DNA of 64,000 nt from Oceanospirillaceae bacterium (GCA_013215505.1 JABSQZ010000015.1:62001-126000); one strand, 5' to 3'. Counted from the first letter of the stretch, positions 18,108-27,475 are shown. Numbers and translations are program-made. The notes: generated from the letters alone by a model not told the origin.

Positions 18108-18410
18108 ATGAAGATGATTAACTGCCCACTCAACGGGCTGAGAAACAGTAGCGAGTTTGTCTACGGTGGCGAAGTTAAAGACATGCCAGATCACCGTAAC
18201 TGTAGTGATAGAGAGTGGGCAGAGTATATCTTTTTCCACGATAACGCTGTTGCAGTAGTGACCGAGTGGTGGCTACATGCCCCCTCCAGCTACTGGTTCA
18301 TCGGTGAGCGCCACACCGCCAGCGATGAGTTTTTAAGAACCTACGACCCGAGTGAGCGTTTTAATACACGGGTAGAGTTTGCCGTCCCTGTGGTGGAGAG
18401 TGAGAAATGA
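18108..18410 (+). CDS. soxD: Sarcosine oxidase-like complex, delta subunit
   Basis: 100 residues, the usual size. Delta subunits of characterised heterotetrameric enzymes bind zinc through two N-terminal cysteines, a histidine and a later cysteine. Here C6 and H57 are present, but the second cysteine position is N9 (NCPLNGLRN) and the late cysteine position is S61 (LHAPSSYWF), so two of four ligands are missing. The gene lies 11 bp after soxB, and its stop overlaps the soxA start. It may belong to a divergent zinc-free branch of the family. Confidence 0.82.
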   Translation: MKMINCPLNGLRNSSEFVYGGEVKDMPDHRNCSDREWAEYIFFHDNAVAVVTEWWLHAPSSYWFIGERHTASDEFLRTYDPSERFNTRVEFAVPVVESEK

Positions 18411-21310
18411 ATAATTTACCACGCTTAAAAGAGCCGATGGGCTCGTTAATTGAGCGCGACCAGCCGGTCACTTTCACTTTTGAAGGGCAAAGCATTATGG
18501 GGCTGGCGGGGGATAGTATCGCCAGTGCACTGCTGGCGAATAACCAGTGGTTGATATCACGCTCTTTCAAGTATCATCGGCCCCGCGGGCCGCTGACCAT
18601 GGCCGGACAAGATGCTAATACTTTAGTACAACTGGGTGGAGAGCCAAACGTACTGGCTGATAATCAAGTGATCGGCGCGCAGATGCAAGTCAGTGGCCAG
18701 AACTACAGTGGCTCACTGGAGAGTGACCGCGATGCGCTGCTCGGACACTTTAGCCGCTTTATGCCGGTGGGCTTTTACTACCGAAGCTTCTTCAAACCTA
18801 TGGGCGCCTGGGAAAAATGGGAAGGCTTTATCCGCAAGAAGGCCGGGCTCGGTGTGCTGGACCTGGAGGCCAAGCCTGAGTACTACGACAAAGAGTATCT
18901 TTTTTATGACTTGATGGTGGTAGGGGCGGGCCCTGCCGGGCTCAGTGCGGCGCTAAAAGCGGCCGATGCCGGGGCGCAAGTACTGCTAGTTGAAGAGCAG
19001 CGCTTGCTCGGCGGTGCCTTGAGTTACCACAGGTTTGATATACAAGGTCAGCAGGCGACCAGCACCTTGAGTTCGCTGGTCGATAAGGTGCAGGCGCAGC
19101 AGAATATAAAAGTAATGCTCAGTGCAACTTGTAACGCCTGGTTTACCGATAATTATTTGCCAGTGATTCAAGCTAAGCGTCTGTTTAAAGTAAGAGTAAA
19201 AGAGTGCATCGTCGCCTCGGGCGCTTTCGAGCAACACGTGGTTTTTCGCAATAACGATTTGCCGGGCATTATGATGTGCAGTGCAGCCAGTCGCCTGATG
19301 AAGCACTACGCAGTTAAACCTGGCCAGCGCGCGGTTGTTCTGACCGGCAATGACACCGGCTACCTGACCGCTCTGGATTTGACTGAGCAGGGGGTCCAGG
19401 TTGAAGCCGTGGTCGATATGCGCGAGAGCTCGGTAGTCAGTGAACTGCAAGCTGCGATGAGCGACGCCGGTATTGAAGTATTACTCGGCAGCACCGTCTA
19501 TGAAGCACTGGCAACTAAAGGTAACAAACACGTGTCTGCGGTAGATGTACGTAAAATCAGTGCTCCAGGTGAAGTGGCAAGCCAGGCTAGGGTAATTGAT
19601 TGCGACTTAGTCTGTATGTCTGCAGGCTTTATGCCAGCCTATCAACTGTTGTGCCAGGCCGGAGGCCAGTTGAGCTACAGCGATGACACTGCTCAATTTG
19701 CACTGAGCAACTTGCCGGCGCACTTACACCTAGCGGGTTCAGTGAATGGGGTGCATCAGTTAGCGCAAGTGATCAAAGATGGCCAGCGCGCCGCAGCGCT
19801 TGCACTGCATAATTTGTCACTCAGTGACGAGGTCATCGAGGCTGTTACCTGTCAGAGTAATCACAACTATCACTGGCCGATCTTTAGTCATCCAAAAGGC
19901 AAAGACTTTGTTGATTTCGACGAAGATTTACAGGCGGCGGATATCGTCAACGCCACCCGTTTGGGCTATCGTGATATCCAGTTAGTGAAACGTTTTTCAA
20001 CGGTGGGTATGGGGCCTTCACAGGGGCGTCATTCAGCATTGCCGACCGCCAGGTTAGTGGCCAAAGCAACCAAGCGTACAGTGACCCAAACCGGTATTAC
20101 TACGGCGCGTCCACCCTTTGTTCCAGAGAAACTGGCACTTAGCGCCGGACGCAGTTTTAACCCGGTACGCTTTACCTCTATGCACCACCGGCATATCGCT
20201 CTGGGCGCGCAGATGATAGCTGCAGGCAACTGGCGCCGCCCCGCGTACTACGGCAGTGTAGAGCAGCGTGAGCAGACGATTCAAAGCGAGGCACTGCAAG
20301 TGCGTAACAAGGTGGGTCTGATTGATGTCAGCACCTTGGGTGGCATTGAAGTTCGGGGTCCGGATGCGGCCCAGTTTATCAACCGTATCTACACCTTTGC
20401 CTTTTTAAAGCAGCCCGTGGGCAAAACCCGCTATGCGGTGCTCACTAGTGAGCAGGGGGTTGTGATAGACGACGGCGTCGCCTGTCGTATTGGAGAAAAT
20501 CATTTCTATGTAACGGCGACCACCACAGGGGTCGATCAGGTCTATCGTCAAATGCTCAAGTGGAATGCACAGTGGCGTTTGAATATCGATATCGCCAATG
20601 TCACTTCGGCCTTTTCAGCGGTCAACTTAGCGGGCCCCGATGCGCGTAAAGTGTTGCAGAAACTCGACAGCGATGTAGATTTATCGATCGAAGCTTTCCC
20701 TTATTTAGCCTACCGTGAAGCGCGCATTGAAGGGATTCCCGCGCGCTTGCTGCGGGTCGGTTTTGTCGGCGAGTTGGGCTATGAAATTCACGTGCCCGCC
20801 AGCTGTGGCGAGGCGCTGTGGGATCTGCTGATGGCGGCGGGCCAGGAGTTTGATATCAAACCTTTTGGCGTTGAAAGCCAACGTCTGCTTAGATTGGAGA
20901 AGGGCCATGTTATTGTCGGCCAGGATACTGATAGCATGAGCCATCCGGGTGAACTGTCGCTCAATTGGGCGGTGAGCCGTAAGAAGCCGTTCTTTGTCGG
21001 TAGCCGCTCGGTGGATATTGTGATGGCGCAAACTCAGACCCGCAAGCTGGTAGGTTTTACTTTAGATGCCAGCATTGAGCAACCCAAAGAGGGCCATTTA
21101 GTGATAAGCGGCGGTGATGTAGCAGGTAATGTCACTTCATGTGAGTACTCTTCGAGCGTCGGCAAATGCATTGGCTTAGCGTTTGCCGCGATCGGCGACA
21201 GTCAACCTGGCAGCAGTATCAGTATTCGCGTCGATTCAGGGGCGCTGGTTGAGGCGAGCGTCGTCAGCCTGCCGTTCTTCGATCCAGATAACCAGCGGCA
21301 GGAGCTATAA
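18407..21310 (+). CDS. soxA: Sarcosine oxidase-like complex, alpha subunit
   Basis: 967 residues. The N-terminal 100 residues are a ferredoxin-like segment (SFKYHRPRGPLTMAG). A dinucleotide-binding Rossmann fold follows, with VVGAGPAGLSAALKAADAGA near residue 170. The C-terminal 390 residues are a GcvT-like aminomethyltransferase domain that binds tetrahydrofolate (EVRGPDAAQFINRIYT; GYEIHVPA). In the complex this domain captures the oxidised methyl as 5,10-methylene-THF. The start overlaps the soxD stop by four bases. Length and domain order are normal. Confidence 0.9.
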   Translation: MNNLPRLKEPMGSLIERDQPVTFTFEGQSIMGLAGDSIASALLANNQWLISRSFKYHRPRGPLTMAGQDANTLVQLGGEPNVLADNQVIGAQMQVSGQNYSGSLESDRDALLGHFSRFMPVGFYYRSFFKPMGAWEKWEGFIRKKAGLGVLDLEAKPEYYDKEYLFYDLMVVGAGPAGLSAALKAADAGAQVLLVEEQRLLGGALSYHRFDIQGQQATSTLSSLVDKVQAQQNIKVMLSATCNAWFTDNYLPVIQAKRLFKVRVKECIVASGAFEQHVVFRNNDLPGIMMCSAASRLMKHYAVKPGQRAVVLTGNDTGYLTALDLTEQGVQVEAVVDMRESSVVSELQAAMSDAGIEVLLGSTVYEALATKGNKHVSAVDVRKISAPGEVASQARVIDCDLVCMSAGFMPAYQLLCQAGGQLSYSDDTAQFALSNLPAHLHLAGSVNGVHQLAQVIKDGQRAAALALHNLSLSDEVIEAVTCQSNHNYHWPIFSHPKGKDFVDFDEDLQAADIVNATRLGYRDIQLVKRFSTVGMGPSQGRHSALPTARLVAKATKRTVTQTGITTARPPFVPEKLALSAGRSFNPVRFTSMHHRHIALGAQMIAAGNWRRPAYYGSVEQREQTIQSEALQVRNKVGLIDVSTLGGIEVRGPDAAQFINRIYTFAFLKQPVGKTRYAVLTSEQGVVIDDGVACRIGENHFYVTATTTGVDQVYRQMLKWNAQWRLNIDIANVTSAFSAVNLAGPDARKVLQKLDSDVDLSIEAFPYLAYREARIEGIPARLLRVGFVGELGYEIHVPASCGEALWDLLMAAGQEFDIKPFGVESQRLLRLEKGHVIVGQDTDSMSHPGELSLNWAVSRKKPFFVGSRSVDIVMAQTQTRKLVGFTLDASIEQPKEGHLVISGGDVAGNVTSCEYSSSVGKCIGLAFAAIGDSQPGSSISIRVDSGALVEASVVSLPFFDPDNQRQEL

Positions 21311-21312
21311 TC

Positions 21313-21909
21313 ATGACAACTTCAGAAAAATTTAATGACAAACGCAGTTTACTGTACCGCTGTTATCAACAACAGCCCGCTGCGCTCACGGCTGAAATTG
21401 ACCCCAGTCAACTCGGTTTGCATGACTTCTCAGTTAAGCTGCGCTATGGCTTTAGAGGGCCGCAGGCCCATGCGGTGCTGAGCGCTGCACAGATAACAGT
21501 ACCCAGTGCAGCTAATAGCTTGTGCACAACCCCCAGTGGTGAATTGGTGCTGCGTTTGAGCAACAGTGAGTATTGGTTGCTACATCCAAAAGCAAGCGGA
21601 CAGCAAACACTGCTCGAAAGCCAATCAACCGAGCAGTGCTACTCGCTGTTCTGCCAGGACAGCCACGCCTGGTTAGTGTTGACAGGTCCCAATATCGCCA
21701 GAATAATGGCTAAGCTCTGCGCCGTGGACCTGCGCGAGATTGTTTTTCCGCACGGCGCCATTGCCCAGACGTCGGTGGCCAGGGTCAATGCAGTTATTGC
21801 CCATCACTGCTTCGGCGAGAGTGCGGTTTTTTCCATTTTAAGTGACAGTGCCTCGGCGAGTTACTTGTGGGATGCCATACAAGATGCGATGCAGGAGTTT
21901 AAGGATTAG
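21313..21909 (+). CDS. soxG: Sarcosine oxidase-like complex, gamma subunit
   Basis: 198 residues. A small GcvT-like subunit starting two bases after the soxA stop. Visible features are the VKLRYGFRGPQAHAVL start region, SNSEYWLL, and WLVLTGPNIARIMAKLCAVDL, matching SoxG proteins. It packs against the alpha subunit. It is the last gene of the purU-soxBDAG set; a strong terminator follows 25 bases later. Confidence 0.85.
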   Translation: MTTSEKFNDKRSLLYRCYQQQPAALTAEIDPSQLGLHDFSVKLRYGFRGPQAHAVLSAAQITVPSAANSLCTTPSGELVLRLSNSEYWLLHPKASGQQTLLESQSTEQCYSLFCQDSHAWLVLTGPNIARIMAKLCAVDLREIVFPHGAIAQTSVARVNAVIAHHCFGESAVFSILSDSASASYLWDAIQDAMQEFKD

Positions 21910-21933
21910 TTAGCGTAAGTTTGTAAAACTGCT

Positions 21934-21972
21934 CCACATACTGCGGCTGACATACTGCAGTCTGTGGTTTTT
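21934..21972 (+). terminator. Rho-independent terminator after soxG
   Basis: CCACA/TGTGG with an inner ACTGC/GCAGT stem (one T-C mismatch) is followed by TTTTT. Its position 25 bases after soxG makes it the end of the purU-sox transcript. Confidence 0.8.
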
Positions 21973-22246
21973 AGGTTATTGTCTACAGAGTTTCTAAGTA
22001 AAAAATTTGTCCATCTGACTTCAACCCTCTCCTATATATTTTACCTTTAGCCACAGGTAAATTATCTATCTCGGCATCTACATAGAGCAAGTCTTCCCCG
22101 CAGAGGTGAAATATCGGAACTTAAAATAGCGCCGGTAAAATTTTGCTGTTACTGGGGTACCTCACTGATCCTCACTCGCTAAGGCAAAGGTCGCTGGATA
22201 ATAATTGGCAACAGTCATATCGCCGCGCTTGGCGTGGCTGTAATGG
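21973..22246. other. Intergenic region between the sox terminator and the IclR gene
   Basis: About 270 bp between convergent genes. I see no gene or convincing RNA structure in it. Confidence 0.5.
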
Positions 22247-23014
22247 CTACTTTCTGACGATGCCGGATATTTCGGTGGTTATGTCCCGGGCGGTATCAGT
22301 GAGTTGAGATACCAGTAATTGCTGCAGATCAGGTTTACTCATCATCGCCTCAGGGCCGGAGACGTTAATCGCGGCGACCACTTCAGAGTTGTAGTTGAAA
22401 ATCGGTACGGCAATGGCGATAGCGTAATCAGAGGCGTTAATGTGAAAGCCCTGGCGGCGCTCGAGATTGCACATTGATATTAAATCGGGAAGTGACTGCG
22501 GCGGCATCGCCGGGTAATCATCCAGGCGCTTTCCCTGATACAAGTGCTGCACTGTCGCTGGTGACAGACCGGAGAGCAGGGCGCGACCAATCGCTGTAGT
22601 GTGGCACGGAAAGCGGGTGCCTACAGGCACATTTACTGAGAGGCGCTGCAATGCTAAGGCGCGAAAGACATAGAGATTCTCGGTGCCCTCACGTACTGCT
22701 AAGTGACTGGAGAGCGAGGTGATATCGCGCAGTTTAGTAATGTGTGGCGCCGCGATTTCGATGGTTTCACGACTGGCCAGATAGCTGAAGCCGCTGGAGA
22801 GTACTTTAGAGCCTAACTCGTAGGTATTGGTGCTTATTTTTTTTAAAAAACCCATACCGACTAAGGTCTGGATAATTCGGTACAGTGAGCTGGGGCTGAC
22901 ACCAAAGGTGTGGGCTATCTCAGCTTGTGTCAGACTGCGGGTGTCACTGTCGAACATCCCGAGAATTTGTAAGCCTTTTTGCAGTGCCGGTACTGTGTAA
23001 TCTTTTTCTGACAC
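22247..23014 (-). CDS. IclR-family transcriptional regulator
   Basis: 255 residues with a winged helix-turn-helix (LTQAEIAHTFGVSPSSLYRI) and a C-terminal ligand domain (GTRFPCHTTAIGRALL; HINASDYAIAIAVPIFN). It is convergent with soxG and lies between the sox genes and the BCCT operon, so either could be its target. It is only distantly like the IclR at 7.8 kb. Confidence 0.87.
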   Translation of the reverse strand: MSEKDYTVPALQKGLQILGMFDSDTRSLTQAEIAHTFGVSPSSLYRIIQTLVGMGFLKKISTNTYELGSKVLSSGFSYLASRETIEIAAPHITKLRDITSLSSHLAVREGTENLYVFRALALQRLSVNVPVGTRFPCHTTAIGRALLSGLSPATVQHLYQGKRLDDYPAMPPQSLPDLISMCNLERRQGFHINASDYAIAIAVPIFNYNSEVVAAINVSGPEAMMSKPDLQQLLVSQLTDTARDITTEISGIVRK

Positions 23015-23221
23015 GAGTATTTATCCTCTGAATCTCGGTTTGTCGCAGCTTGAGCAAGCGTTATTTTAAACAAAGCAAACCGACAATGACAGAGAATTTA
23101 ACGGCTTAAGTGTAAGCTAAAAGTGGCACTGGATTGGAGTGCGTTGCTAAGCTTGGCTGTCGCTGGTGAGGTGGGACAGTGGTGTTAATGAATCTAGTGG
23201 CGGTGTAAGGGTAAGCAACAA

Positions 23222-23241
23222 AGGAGGGCCTGAGCCCTCCT
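23222..23241 (-). terminator. Terminator after the BCCT transporter gene
   Basis: On the minus strand AGGAGGGC-TCAG-GCCCTCCT forms a perfect 8-bp, GC-rich stem followed by TTGTTG. It lies 9 bases past the transporter stop codon. Confidence 0.7.
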
Positions 23242-23249
23242 CAAAAAGG

Positions 23250-24806
23250 TTATAAACCTTGTTCATCGGCCATCTTATGGGCGATTTTAGGTGCTGACCA
23301 GAGTGAGGGCAGCAATATTAAAGAGACTGGAACCGCAGTGACCACAATAAATGATTGCAGTGCGGAGATGCCTCCGGAGCCGATTGAAATCAACAGTGCT
23401 GCAACAACCCCCATCATGATGCCCCAGAAAACGCGCAGTGAGCTCTGTGGGTGGTCGTTGCCGGTCATTACCATAGAGATTGCATAGGTCATGCAGTCAC
23501 CGGTAGTGGCGACGAAGATGAAGGTCAGGATTAAGAACAGTACCGAAATCAGGAAGCCAAGAGGTAGCTGCTCAGTAATGGCCAGTAATGCTGCAGGTAA
23601 ATTAAAGCCGGTGAAAGGCTCAGAAATTACTCCGGGATTTGCCAGCTCAAAAGCCAGCCCGCTACCACCGACAATGGTGAACCAGAAGCAAGTGATCACA
23701 GGAGCGACTACAGAGACTACTAAGATCATTTCACGAATGGTTCTACCGCGTGAGATGCGCGCGATAAACATGGCCATTAGTGGTCCGTAGCCTAAGAACC
23801 ATCCCCAGAAAAACACTGTCCACCAATCTAACCAACCTGGGCTGGCACGAAATGTTGCCATGGAGACAAAGTTGTCAAGATAGATGCCAAAAGAGTGTAC
23901 AAAGCTATCGATGATGAAGGCTGTAGGGCCAAATATGAGGATGAAACCTATCAGTAAAAGGGCGAGTGCAACGTTGGCATTACTGAGGATTTTGATGCCC
24001 TTAGTGACGCCGCTGACAGCGGAAATGGTGTAAATGGCAATTAGCACCAACAGCAATGTCAGTTGTGTTGCAAAAGTATTGGGAATGCCGAATAGTTTCT
24101 CTAAACCAAAACTCACTTGCAGCCCAAGGAAACCTATAGGTCCGACGGTACCTGCAACGACAGCTAAGACGCAGCTGGCATCAGCGATAACCGCTATAGG
24201 TCCAGTTAAGGCGTATTTTCCAAACACCGGGTAAAGTAAGGTGCGAGGCTTTAATGGCAGGCCTTTTTCGTAGTGAAGATACATTAAAATAATGCCGGTA
24301 AGGCTGCCTAATATTGCCCAGGCTAAAAATCCCCAGTGCATAAAGCTTTGTGCCAGTGCATTGTAAGCCGCCTGTGGGGTACCTGTTTCACCACCAAACA
24401 GAGGTGGAGGAGAGGTGAAGTGCGCCATAGGTTCTGCTGCTGCCCAAAATACACCACCACCTGCAAGTAGTGTGCACATCAGGATAGAGACCCAAGTGAA
24501 AGTGGACATTTCTGGTGTTTTTATTCCACCTAATACCACTGAACCAGTGCGGGCAAACGCCAGGTACAGACCAATAAAAAAGGTTGCGAGTAAAAGTACT
24601 TGCCAGTAGGCACCAAAATATTTGGTGGAGAGACTAAAACTGGCATTAACCCAGCTTGATACCATCTTAATGTCAAACAGCGCAAAAGCGGCAAACAATA
24701 CCAGCAGTCCGCCACTGAGGAAAAATACCGGAAGGTCCACCCCCTGTAGTAGTTTCCTGCCAGGACTGCTCTCCAGGCTGTTTTCTGTGAATGTCGTTTC
24801 TTTCAT
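23250..24806 (-). CDS. BCCT-family transporter (betaine/carnitine/choline/DMSP type)
   Basis: 518 residues and about 12 membrane helices. The family signature region is clear (WTVFFWGWFLGYGPLMAMF, then IARISRGRTIRE). BCCT proteins import quaternary ammonium compounds or DMSP using sodium or proton gradients, or exchange carnitine for butyrobetaine. In the helix-8 aromatic cluster the last tryptophan seen in glycine-betaine carriers is replaced (FLGYGP rather than ISWSP), so substrate choice may differ. It is the last gene of an operon after the aldehyde dehydrogenase and dipeptidase genes. With dddD, cdh and sox genes nearby, it is a plausible DMSP, carnitine or betaine importer. Confidence 0.88.
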   Translation of the reverse strand: MKETTFTENSLESSPGRKLLQGVDLPVFFLSGGLLVLFAAFALFDIKMVSSWVNASFSLSTKYFGAYWQVLLLATFFIGLYLAFARTGSVVLGGIKTPEMSTFTWVSILMCTLLAGGGVFWAAAEPMAHFTSPPPLFGGETGTPQAAYNALAQSFMHWGFLAWAILGSLTGIILMYLHYEKGLPLKPRTLLYPVFGKYALTGPIAVIADASCVLAVVAGTVGPIGFLGLQVSFGLEKLFGIPNTFATQLTLLLVLIAIYTISAVSGVTKGIKILSNANVALALLLIGFILIFGPTAFIIDSFVHSFGIYLDNFVSMATFRASPGWLDWWTVFFWGWFLGYGPLMAMFIARISRGRTIREMILVVSVVAPVITCFWFTIVGGSGLAFELANPGVISEPFTGFNLPAALLAITEQLPLGFLISVLFLILTFIFVATTGDCMTYAISMVMTGNDHPQSSLRVFWGIMMGVVAALLISIGSGGISALQSFIVVTAVPVSLILLPSLWSAPKIAHKMADEQGL

Positions 24807-24856
24807 TTATATTCTCCTGATGGTCTTTATATTTATAGTAACCAGGTTGTTTAAAT

Positions 24857-24879
24857 CACTGCTCTGGGAGAGAGCAGTG
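24857..24879 (-). terminator. Hairpin between the dipeptidase and BCCT genes
   Basis: CACTGCTCT and AGAGCAGTG form a perfect 9-bp stem with a GGGAG loop inside the 130-bp gap. The U-tract is weak on both strands. It may attenuate transcription into the transporter gene or protect the upstream mRNA. Confidence 0.45.
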
Positions 24880-24936
24880 AATGTTGTTTTTGAGATGAAA
24901 AAGTTGCCAGTAATTCAAAAGATCAATGACTGCCGC

Positions 24937-25926
24937 TTATGATCTAGCCGATAAGCTATTCTCAAAAAAGCGCAACCAGTTCAATCCCATGATTTTAGCG
25001 ACTTCAGTGTCGTGAAAACCAATTTCTTGCAGCCCGCGAGTGAGATTAGGGAAGTCCCTGCTATCGCGAAACCAAGGCAGTGGCCGAGGCCAGCCGGCAT
25101 TATTTTTATTGCCCTCGCCGTAATCCGTCTGTTTACTCCAACGGCCATTGCGCATCCAGTCTAAAATGGAAACAGGTTGGTTTTGGCACAGATCAGTGCC
25201 TATTCCTATATGCTCTATACCCATTAAATCAGCCGTGTTAGCAATCATCTGGCAGAAGTCTTGCAGTGTGCAATCGGGGCCGTTTTTTAAATGGAAAGGG
25301 TAGAGGCTGAAACCTAAAAGCCCACCCGATTGGCTGAGTTGTCTCAGTACTAAGTTAGACTTGTTGCGCTTGGCCGGGTAAAAACTTGTTGGGTTGGCAT
25401 GGGAGATAACGATAGGTCGGCTGGATATCTCGATGGCCTCTAAAGTGCTTTTTTCACCGCTGTGGCTCATGTCGATAATCATGCCAACGCGGTTCATTTC
25501 AGCAATCGCCTGTTTACCGAAGCGAGTGACACCACTGTCGATTTTCTCATAGCAACCACAAGCCAATAAGCTCTGGTTGTTATAAGTCAGCTGCATGATC
25601 ATCAGATTTAACTCGCGCATAATCTCAATCATGCCAATATCATCTTCGATCAGGGAGCAGTTTTGCGCACCAAACATGATGCCCACTTTTCCCTGTTGTT
25701 TAGCCAAATGTATATCTGCCGCCGATTTTATAGGCATGATTAAATCAGCATTGTCCTCAAACAGACGGTTCCATTGGGCAATGCGCGATAAAGTCTCGCG
25801 AATTTGCTCGTGGTAGACAATGGTGGCATGTACCATAGTTACACCACCGTCATGCAACTGCTGGAATATTTCTCTGTCCCAGTTTGAGTACTGCAAACCA
25901 TCAATGACCAATAAATCGTTATGCAT
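24937..25926 (-). CDS. Membrane-dipeptidase-like (M19) protein with an altered metal site
   Basis: 329 residues of the renal-dipeptidase TIM-barrel family. Three late metal or substrate positions are visible: H155 (DMSHSG), H176 (VISHANP) and D245 (GIGTDL). The first zinc motif, normally DGHxD, is DGLQY here (residues 9-13), and the bridging-glutamate segment reads MFGAQN. A dipeptidase homologue of unknown role also sits in the glycine-betaine/carnitine gene region of Pseudomonas aeruginosa, so the link with osmolyte catabolism recurs. The gene follows the aldehyde dehydrogenase by 13 bp. The true substrate is unknown; it may not be a dipeptide. Confidence 0.8.
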   Translation of the reverse strand: MHNDLLVIDGLQYSNWDREIFQQLHDGGVTMVHATIVYHEQIRETLSRIAQWNRLFEDNADLIMPIKSAADIHLAKQQGKVGIMFGAQNCSLIEDDIGMIEIMRELNLMIMQLTYNNQSLLACGCYEKIDSGVTRFGKQAIAEMNRVGMIIDMSHSGEKSTLEAIEISSRPIVISHANPTSFYPAKRNKSNLVLRQLSQSGGLLGFSLYPFHLKNGPDCTLQDFCQMIANTADLMGIEHIGIGTDLCQNQPVSILDWMRNGRWSKQTDYGEGNKNNAGWPRPLPWFRDSRDFPNLTRGLQEIGFHDTEVAKIMGLNWLRFFENSLSARS

Positions 25927-25939
25927 TGTCAGGCTCCTG

Positions 25940-27382
25940 TTAGGCGCTTATATAACAAGTTTTTACGATGGTATAAAACTCTTTGGCATAGCTGCCCTGC
26001 TCGCGAGAGCCGAAACTGGATTCTTTACGACCGCCAAATGGCACATGGTAATCGGTACCTGCTGTGGGCAGGTTGACCATTACACAACCGGTTTTAGCAT
26101 TGCGTTTAAAGTCAGTGGCGTATTTTAGTGATTGGGTAATGATGCCGCCGGTCAAACCATAGTTAGTATCATTTAATGTGGCCAGGGCCTCGTCGTAATC
26201 TTTGACTTTGATAACACAGGCGATAGGTGCAAAAGTTTCATCGCGGTTGATCTTCATTTGATTAGTAGTATGAGTAAATAGCGCAGGGCTTAAGAAGTAT
26301 CCTGGGTTTTCAGTCTCGATTACCTCACCGCCGTAAGCTAAATGCGCGCCGTCTTCACTGGCGGACGCCAGGTAGCTCAGGTTCTGCTCCATTTGACGGG
26401 CATCGGCGACAGCACCAATGTGCACACCTTCTGCCATTGGGTCACCTACGACAAGTTTCTTCATCCGCTCTATCGCAGCTGCGACGAACTTATCGTGGAT
26501 TCCCTCGGTGACAATCAGACGGGAGGATGCAGTACATTTTTGTCCGGTGCCAAAGAATGCGCCGCTGATGGCACATTCAACTGCAGTATCAAGATCCGCA
26601 TCATCTAAGATCACTAAGGCGTTTTTACTACCCATTTCCAATTGGCATTTAACCAAATTAATCGCCGTGGCGGCGGCAACCTTACGGCCTGTTTCCAGAG
26701 ATCCGGTGAAAGTAACTGCGTCAATTTGACGAGAGTGAATAAGGGTTTCGCCGACTTCACTGCCAGAGCCCATCACTAAATTGAAAGTGCCTTCAGGTAA
26801 GCCCTGTCGAGAAATGATTTCAGTCAGTGCCCAGGCGCTGGCGGGTACCTGGCTTGCCGGCTTAAAGACCACTGCATTACCAAAGGCCAGAGCTGGGGCT
26901 ATCTTCCAGGCTGCGGTAGCCGTAGGAAAATTCCAGGGGGTGATGATGGCGACAACTCCGACCGGCTCCCGGTAAGTTTCAATGGCGATCCCCGGTCGTA
27001 CAGAGGCTGCAGTTTCGCCCATTTGCCGAAGAACTTCAGCCGCGTAGTAGTGAAAGAATTGCCCGGAGCGGTAAACTTCCCCCATGCCCTCAGCCAGTGT
27101 CTTTCCCTCTTCACGGGAGAGCAGAGTGCCTAACTCTTGTTTGCGTTCAATCAGCTCATCACCAATCGACATTAATACAGAGTAACGCTGTTCCAGACCG
27201 CTTTGCTGCCACTGCAGTTGACCTTCGATGGCTGCATTTATAGCTTGTTGAGTTTGCTCAGCATCCGCTTGAGCATAATGTCCAATGATATCGTTGGTGT
27301 TGGCTGGGTTTATGTTAGCAATGTTGGTGGCGCTATCAATCCACTGCCCAGCGATAAAGTTACAGAATACGTTATCAGACAT
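25940..27382 (-). CDS. NAD(P)-dependent aldehyde dehydrogenase, alpha-ketoglutaric-semialdehyde-dehydrogenase-like
   Basis: 480 residues from the ATG at 27382, which has GGAG eight bases ahead; a TTG four codons upstream is also in frame but less likely. It has the ALDH motifs ITPWNFPTATAAWKIAPAL, the catalytic C283 in GTGQKCTASS, and ELGS-like LEMGSKN. The C-terminal GTDYHVPFGGRKESSFG pattern is typical of 2,5-dioxopentanoate dehydrogenases of the hydroxyproline and sugar-acid pathways. It is first in a minus-strand operon with the M19 protein and BCCT transporter, and divergent from a LysR gene. A related semialdehyde substrate is possible. Confidence 0.83.
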   Translation of the reverse strand: MSDNVFCNFIAGQWIDSATNIANINPANTNDIIGHYAQADAEQTQQAINAAIEGQLQWQQSGLEQRYSVLMSIGDELIERKQELGTLLSREEGKTLAEGMGEVYRSGQFFHYYAAEVLRQMGETAASVRPGIAIETYREPVGVVAIITPWNFPTATAAWKIAPALAFGNAVVFKPASQVPASAWALTEIISRQGLPEGTFNLVMGSGSEVGETLIHSRQIDAVTFTGSLETGRKVAAATAINLVKCQLEMGSKNALVILDDADLDTAVECAISGAFFGTGQKCTASSRLIVTEGIHDKFVAAAIERMKKLVVGDPMAEGVHIGAVADARQMEQNLSYLASASEDGAHLAYGGEVIETENPGYFLSPALFTHTTNQMKINRDETFAPIACVIKVKDYDEALATLNDTNYGLTGGIITQSLKYATDFKRNAKTGCVMVNLPTAGTDYHVPFGGRKESSFGSREQGSYAKEFYTIVKTCYISA

Positions 27383-27459
27383 ATTAGTCTCCAAATTAGA
27401 ATTGAAGCCATCATAGGGAATATGTTGTAATAATAAAAATTAATAATAAATATCTAACG

Positions 27460-27474
27460 ATAAGGAATTCTTAT
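27460..27474. promoter_or_regulatory. LysR-type operator candidate, copy 1
   Basis: ATAAG-GAATT-CTTAT is a perfect 5-5-5 inverted repeat of T-N11-A type. It overlaps the ribosome site of the LysR gene that begins at 27476 and lies in the divergent region shared with the aldehyde dehydrogenase operon. It suggests autoregulation. A second copy is at 28422-28436. Confidence 0.5.
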
Positions 27475-27475
27475 C

